From Methylobacillus arboreus (lineage in GTDB: Bacteria; Pseudomonadota; Gammaproteobacteria; Burkholderiales; Methylophilaceae), in the NCBI RefSeq assembly GCF_020532725.1, contig NZ_JAJAVC010000006.1, forward strand, positions 62,001-126,000: a stretch of DNA of 64,000 nucleotides. Reading direction: 5' to 3'. Positions 60,937-64,000 of the stretch are shown piece after piece (within the stretch, counting starts at the first letter, position 1; each line of letters opens with the position of its first letter). Both the position numbers and the translations under genes were made by a program. The notes under the pieces were generated by a model. That model made no database searches. It was not told where the DNA came from and was given only the letters and a program-made list of their open reading frames with translations.

Positions 60937-63733
60937 AGTGTCGCGACTCGCCCTGGCCAAAAAGGTTGCTGACGCAGCGGCCACAGATCGCCGGATGCGC
61001 TGTATCGCTGCCTACGTCGGCACGATAATGCCAGCAGCGGTCGCACTTGGCATGGGTGCTGGCACTCACTACTACTGCCAGCTCGCCTTCGCGGGCGTGC
61101 AAGGTAGCACGCGATGCCATCAACACATAATGCAGGTCTTCATGCAGCCTGGCCAATGCGGCATGCACTGCACCGCTGGCATAAATATCCAGCTCAGCCT
61201 GCAATGAAGCGCCTATCTTGCCCTGGGAACGCTCGTTCTCGATCGCCTTGTTGGAGACATTGCGCACTTCAAGCACGGTTGCCCAGGATTGCAAGGCAGC
61301 AGCATCCAGGCCATGTTGCGGCAATACGTACCAGACTTCCTCGAACACCGTCGCCTTGGCATCCAGTCCCAGCGTGGCCCATATCTCGTCAGCCGTGAAG
61401 CTCAGGATAGGCGCCATCAGGCGCATCAATGCATGGGTAATGTGATGCAATGCGCTCTGGGCCGAACGGCGTGCGTGCGATTTGTCGCCAGAGGTATAGA
61501 GCCTGTCCTTGAGAATATCCAGGTAGAAGCCGCCCAGCTCCTCGGAGCAGAAACCCACCAGCTTCTGTACCGCGAGGTGGAATTCATAGCGGTCAAAATC
61601 GGCAATCACCTGATCCTGCAACTTCTGGGTCAATGCAAGGCCAAACCGGTCCAGCTCCAGCCACTCATCCACCGGCAACAAGTCCTGCTCAGCATTAAAG
61701 TCAGCCAGGTTGGCCAGCAGGAAGCGCAGGGTATTGCGGATACGGCGGTAGCTGTCGGTCACGCGCTTGAGGATTTCCTCGGACAGGGACATTTCGCCGG
61801 AATAATCCGTGGATGCAATCCACAAGCGCAACATGTCCGCGCCCAGGCGATTGCAGATATCCTGCGGCTCGATGCCGTTGCCGCGGGATTTCGACATTTT
61901 GTAGCCTTTCTCATCCACGGTGAATCCATGGGTGAGCAAGGCATCGTAAGGCGCACGGCCATCAATTGCGCAACCGGTGAGCAGGGAGGACTGGAACCAG
62001 CCGCGATGCTGGTCCGAGCCTTCCAGGTATAAGTCTGCAGGACTTTGCAACTCAGGACGGCGCTTCAACACCGCCGCATGGGTAGCACCTGAATCAAACC
62101 AGACATCCAGCGTATCGGTCACCTTTTTGTATTGATCGGCATAGTCAGGGGCATGCTCGGCGAGGAATGCCGCGCCATCAAGCGAGAACCAGGCTTCAAT
62201 CCCTTGTTGCTCGACCTGAAGAGCTACCTTTTCCAGCAGCGCCGGGGTTTGTGGATGCGGCTCGCCCGTTTCCTGGTGCACGAAGAACGGCATTGGCACG
62301 CCCCAGTTACGCTGGCGCGAGACGCACCAGTCGGGACGGTTCTTGATCATCGCCTCAAGGCGCGCGCGGCCCCAGGCAGGATAGAACGCCGTGTCATCCA
62401 CGGCCTTGTTCGCCAGCTCGCGCAACGATTTGCCATTGCTACCGGCTTGGTTCATGCCGATAAACCACTGGTGGGTCGCCAGTTGCATCAATGGCGTCTT
62501 ATGACGCCAGCAGTGCGGGAAGCTATGGTTCAACCGCGCGCTGGCGAACAGCGCATGCTTGTCCTGCAGCACCGTCAGGATGACTTTGTTGGCTTCCTGC
62601 CGGTTCAGCCCGCGAATGGCGGCCAGCTCGACCAGTTCGCTATTGAAGAACCTGCCATCGCCACCAATCAGCACCCGGGGCTTTTCTTGCGGATAGTTGG
62701 CCCGCATCACCAGCCAGTCATCATTACCATGGGCAGCGGCAGTATGTACCAGGCCGGTACCGGCATCAGTGGTGACGTGCTCACCTGTGATGACCGGCAC
62801 GGTGCGTTGATCGAACGGATGCAGCAGCAACAGGCCCTTGAGTGCTGCCCCCTTTGCCGAACCCAGGACTTGTGTATTTTCTTCGCCATAGCGCTTGAGC
62901 GTGGCATCGGCCAGTTCATGCGCCAGGACCAAAAGGCCGCGCGAGGTCTGGATCAGGTCGTAATCGAATTCAGGATGCACGCTGACCGCCTGGTTGGCGG
63001 GCAAGGTCCAGGGCGTTGTGGTCCAGATCACGGCATAGGCATCGCCGTTGACGGTGGTATTGAATGCCGCTCCCAATGCCGCGTTATCCGCAAACTTGAA
63101 ACCGACATCGATTGCAGGCGAGTTGACATCCTCATACTCCACCTCGGCTTCAGCCAATGCAGAGCCGCAATCCACACACCAATGGACCGGCTTTGAACCC
63201 TGATAGAGATAGCCATTGTTGTAGATCTCGCCCAGGGCGCGAATGATGTCGGCCTCGGTCTGGAAATCCATGGTGAGGTAAGGATGGTCCCAGTCGCCCA
63301 GCACTCCCAGGCGGATGAAGTCCTGTTTCTGCCTGGCAACCTGCTCGGCGGCGTAGGCGCGGCACAGCTCGCGGAACTTGGCTGGCGGGATATCCTTGCC
63401 ATGCTGCTTCTCGACCGCCAGCTCGATCGGCAGGCCGTGGCAGTCCCAGCCCGGCACGTAAGGCGCATCAAAACCGGACAGGGTCTTGGACTTGACGATG
63501 ATGTCCTTCAATATCTTGTTGACGGCATGCCCCAGGTGAATGGCGCCGTTGGCATACGGAGGGCCATCATGCAGGATGAATTTCTTCGCGCCCTTGCGCG
63601 CATTGCGTATGCGCTGGTACACCTGTTTTTCCTGCCAGCTTTTTAACCAGGCAGGCTCACGCTTCGCCAGGTCTCCGCGCATCGGGAAACTGGTTTCTGG
63701 CAGGTTCAACTTGTATTTGGTGTTTTCGCTCAT
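60929..63733 (-). CDS. ileS: isoleucyl-tRNA synthetase
   Basis: A class I synthetase of 934 residues from ATG 63733. The HIGH motif is in [17 protein letters not shown], the catalytic KMSKS in [13 protein letters not shown], and an editing domain lies between them. The C-terminal zinc finger has CDRCWHYR and CGRCVSN. A frame extension to 63751 adds only six residues. ribF is upstream and lspA overlaps its end. Confidence 0.97.
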   Translation of the reverse strand: MSENTKYKLNLPETSFPMRGDLAKREPAWLKSWQEKQVYQRIRNARKGAKKFILHDGPPYANGAIHLGHAVNKILKDIIVKSKTLSGFDAPYVPGWDCHGLPIELAVEKQHGKDIPPAKFRELCRAYAAEQVARQKQDFIRLGVLGDWDHPYLTMDFQTEADIIRALGEIYNNGYLYQGSKPVHWCVDCGSALAEAEVEYEDVNSPAIDVGFKFADNAALGAAFNTTVNGDAYAVIWTTTPWTLPANQAVSVHPEFDYDLIQTSRGLLVLAHELADATLKRYGEENTQVLGSAKGAALKGLLLLHPFDQRTVPVITGEHVTTDAGTGLVHTAAAHGNDDWLVMRANYPQEKPRVLIGGDGRFFNSELVELAAIRGLNRQEANKVILTVLQDKHALFASARLNHSFPHCWRHKTPLMQLATHQWFIGMNQAGSNGKSLRELANKAVDDTAFYPAWGRARLEAMIKNRPDWCVSRQRNWGVPMPFFVHQETGEPHPQTPALLEKVALQVEQQGIEAWFSLDGAAFLAEHAPDYADQYKKVTDTLDVWFDSGATHAAVLKRRPELQSPADLYLEGSDQHRGWFQSSLLTGCAIDGRAPYDALLTHGFTVDEKGYKMSKSRGNGIEPQDICNRLGADMLRLWIASTDYSGEMSLSEEILKRVTDSYRRIRNTLRFLLANLADFNAEQDLLPVDEWLELDRFGLALTQKLQDQVIADFDRYEFHLAVQKLVGFCSEELGGFYLDILKDRLYTSGDKSHARRSAQSALHHITHALMRLMAPILSFTADEIWATLGLDAKATVFEEVWYVLPQHGLDAAALQSWATVLEVRNVSNKAIENERSQGKIGASLQAELDIYASGAVHAALARLHEDLHYVLMASRATLHAREGELAVVVSASTHAKCDRCWHYRADVGSDTAHPAICGRCVSNLFGQGESRHYA

Positions 63734-63767
63734 CAGTCTAGTTTCAATCAATCTTCAAAATCAGGCT

Positions 63768-64000
63768 TCAAAAATCAGAATCCGCGCGAAAATAATCCCG
63801 CGCCATGTCTGCATCCCTGGCTATCCAGTATTTCAAGGTATCCAGGCTGTCGAATTTCATTTCATCGCGAATCTTGTGCATGAACTTCACACGCACATGC
63901 CGACCATAGATATCGCCATTGAAATCAAACAAGTGCACTTCCAGCGTCGGCTTGCCATTATGCTTGACGGTGGGACGCACACCAAGGCTGGCAACGCCGG
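63768..64000 (-). CDS. ribF: bifunctional riboflavin kinase/FAD synthetase, C-terminal part
   Basis: The 3' end of a gene that runs off the window edge. The visible part is the C-terminal flavokinase domain: GVASLGVRPTV, LEVHLFDFNGDIYG and RVKFMHKIRDEMKF. RibF makes FMN and FAD. The stop is 34 bases before the ileS start, in the usual ribF-ileS-lspA order. Confidence 0.93.
   Translation of the reverse strand, partial: GVASLGVRPTVKHNGKPTLEVHLFDFNGDIYGRHVRVKFMHKIRDEMKFDSLDTLKYWIARDADMARDYFRADSDF

Overview
This window is a densely coded stretch of a bacterial chromosome with moderate to high G+C. Gene content and order point to a betaproteobacterium. The clusters lptD-surA-pdxA-rsmA, leuS-lptE-holA-proA-nadD, rhodanese-grxC-secB-gpsA and ribF-ileS-lspA, and the PpsA/PpsR and RegB/RegA pairs, are all typical of that class. 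A methylotroph of the Methylophilaceae (Methylobacillus-like) is my best guess, but this rests on recalled gene content and no search was run. I saw no rRNA, tRNA, CRISPR array, prophage or complete insertion sequence.

Layout. 1-6.3 kb: outer-membrane biogenesis and housekeeping (lptD, surA, pdxA, rsmA, adk). 6.3-8.6 kb: a cheW-chemoreceptor pair on the minus strand. 8.9-15.5 kb: leuS-lptE-holA-proA-nadD, then a lone cyanase. 15.6-20.6 kb: a complete minus-strand biotin operon (small membrane protein, bioB, F, H, C, D) behind a promoter overlapped by a BirA-like operator. 20.7-23.6 kb: a looser, AT-richer islet with a Crp/Fnr regulator and several very small orphan genes. 23.7-32.3 kb: one giant gene for a cyclic beta-1,2-glucan synthase (NdvB/Cgs type). 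32.4-40.5 kb: comF, trmL, gpsA, an SH3 protein, secB, grxC, a rhodanese, gpmI, an EnvC-like factor and yjbQ. 40.6-43.9 kb: a PEP-CTERM protein, a cyclic-nucleotide-binding/AI-2E transporter fusion and a lipoprotein. 44-47 kb: clpB behind a heat-shock-type promoter, then a 216-bp MITE-like element. 47-53.4 kb: a secreted protein, a DUF2946 protein, a TonB-dependent receptor, a PepSY membrane protein, and the redox two-component pair regB-regA. 53.7-60.4 kb: ppsA-ppsR, catalase, a DoxX protein and a zinc alcohol dehydrogenase. 60.5-64 kb: lspA, ileS and the 3' end of ribF.

The most interesting observation is a palindrome, TGCGACA-N3-TGTCGCA, which contains the GCGNC-N5-GNCGC pattern of RegA/PrrA-family regulators. 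It occurs once upstream of the DUF2946-TonB receptor-PepSY cluster and twice (one copy degenerate) upstream of regB-regA. This suggests that the redox sensor RegB/RegA controls itself and an adjacent outer-membrane uptake system. Other points of note are the BirA-like operator in front of a biotin operon that starts with an unknown membrane protein, the MITE that abuts a stop codon, the cNMP-binding/AI-2E fusion and the giant glucan synthase.
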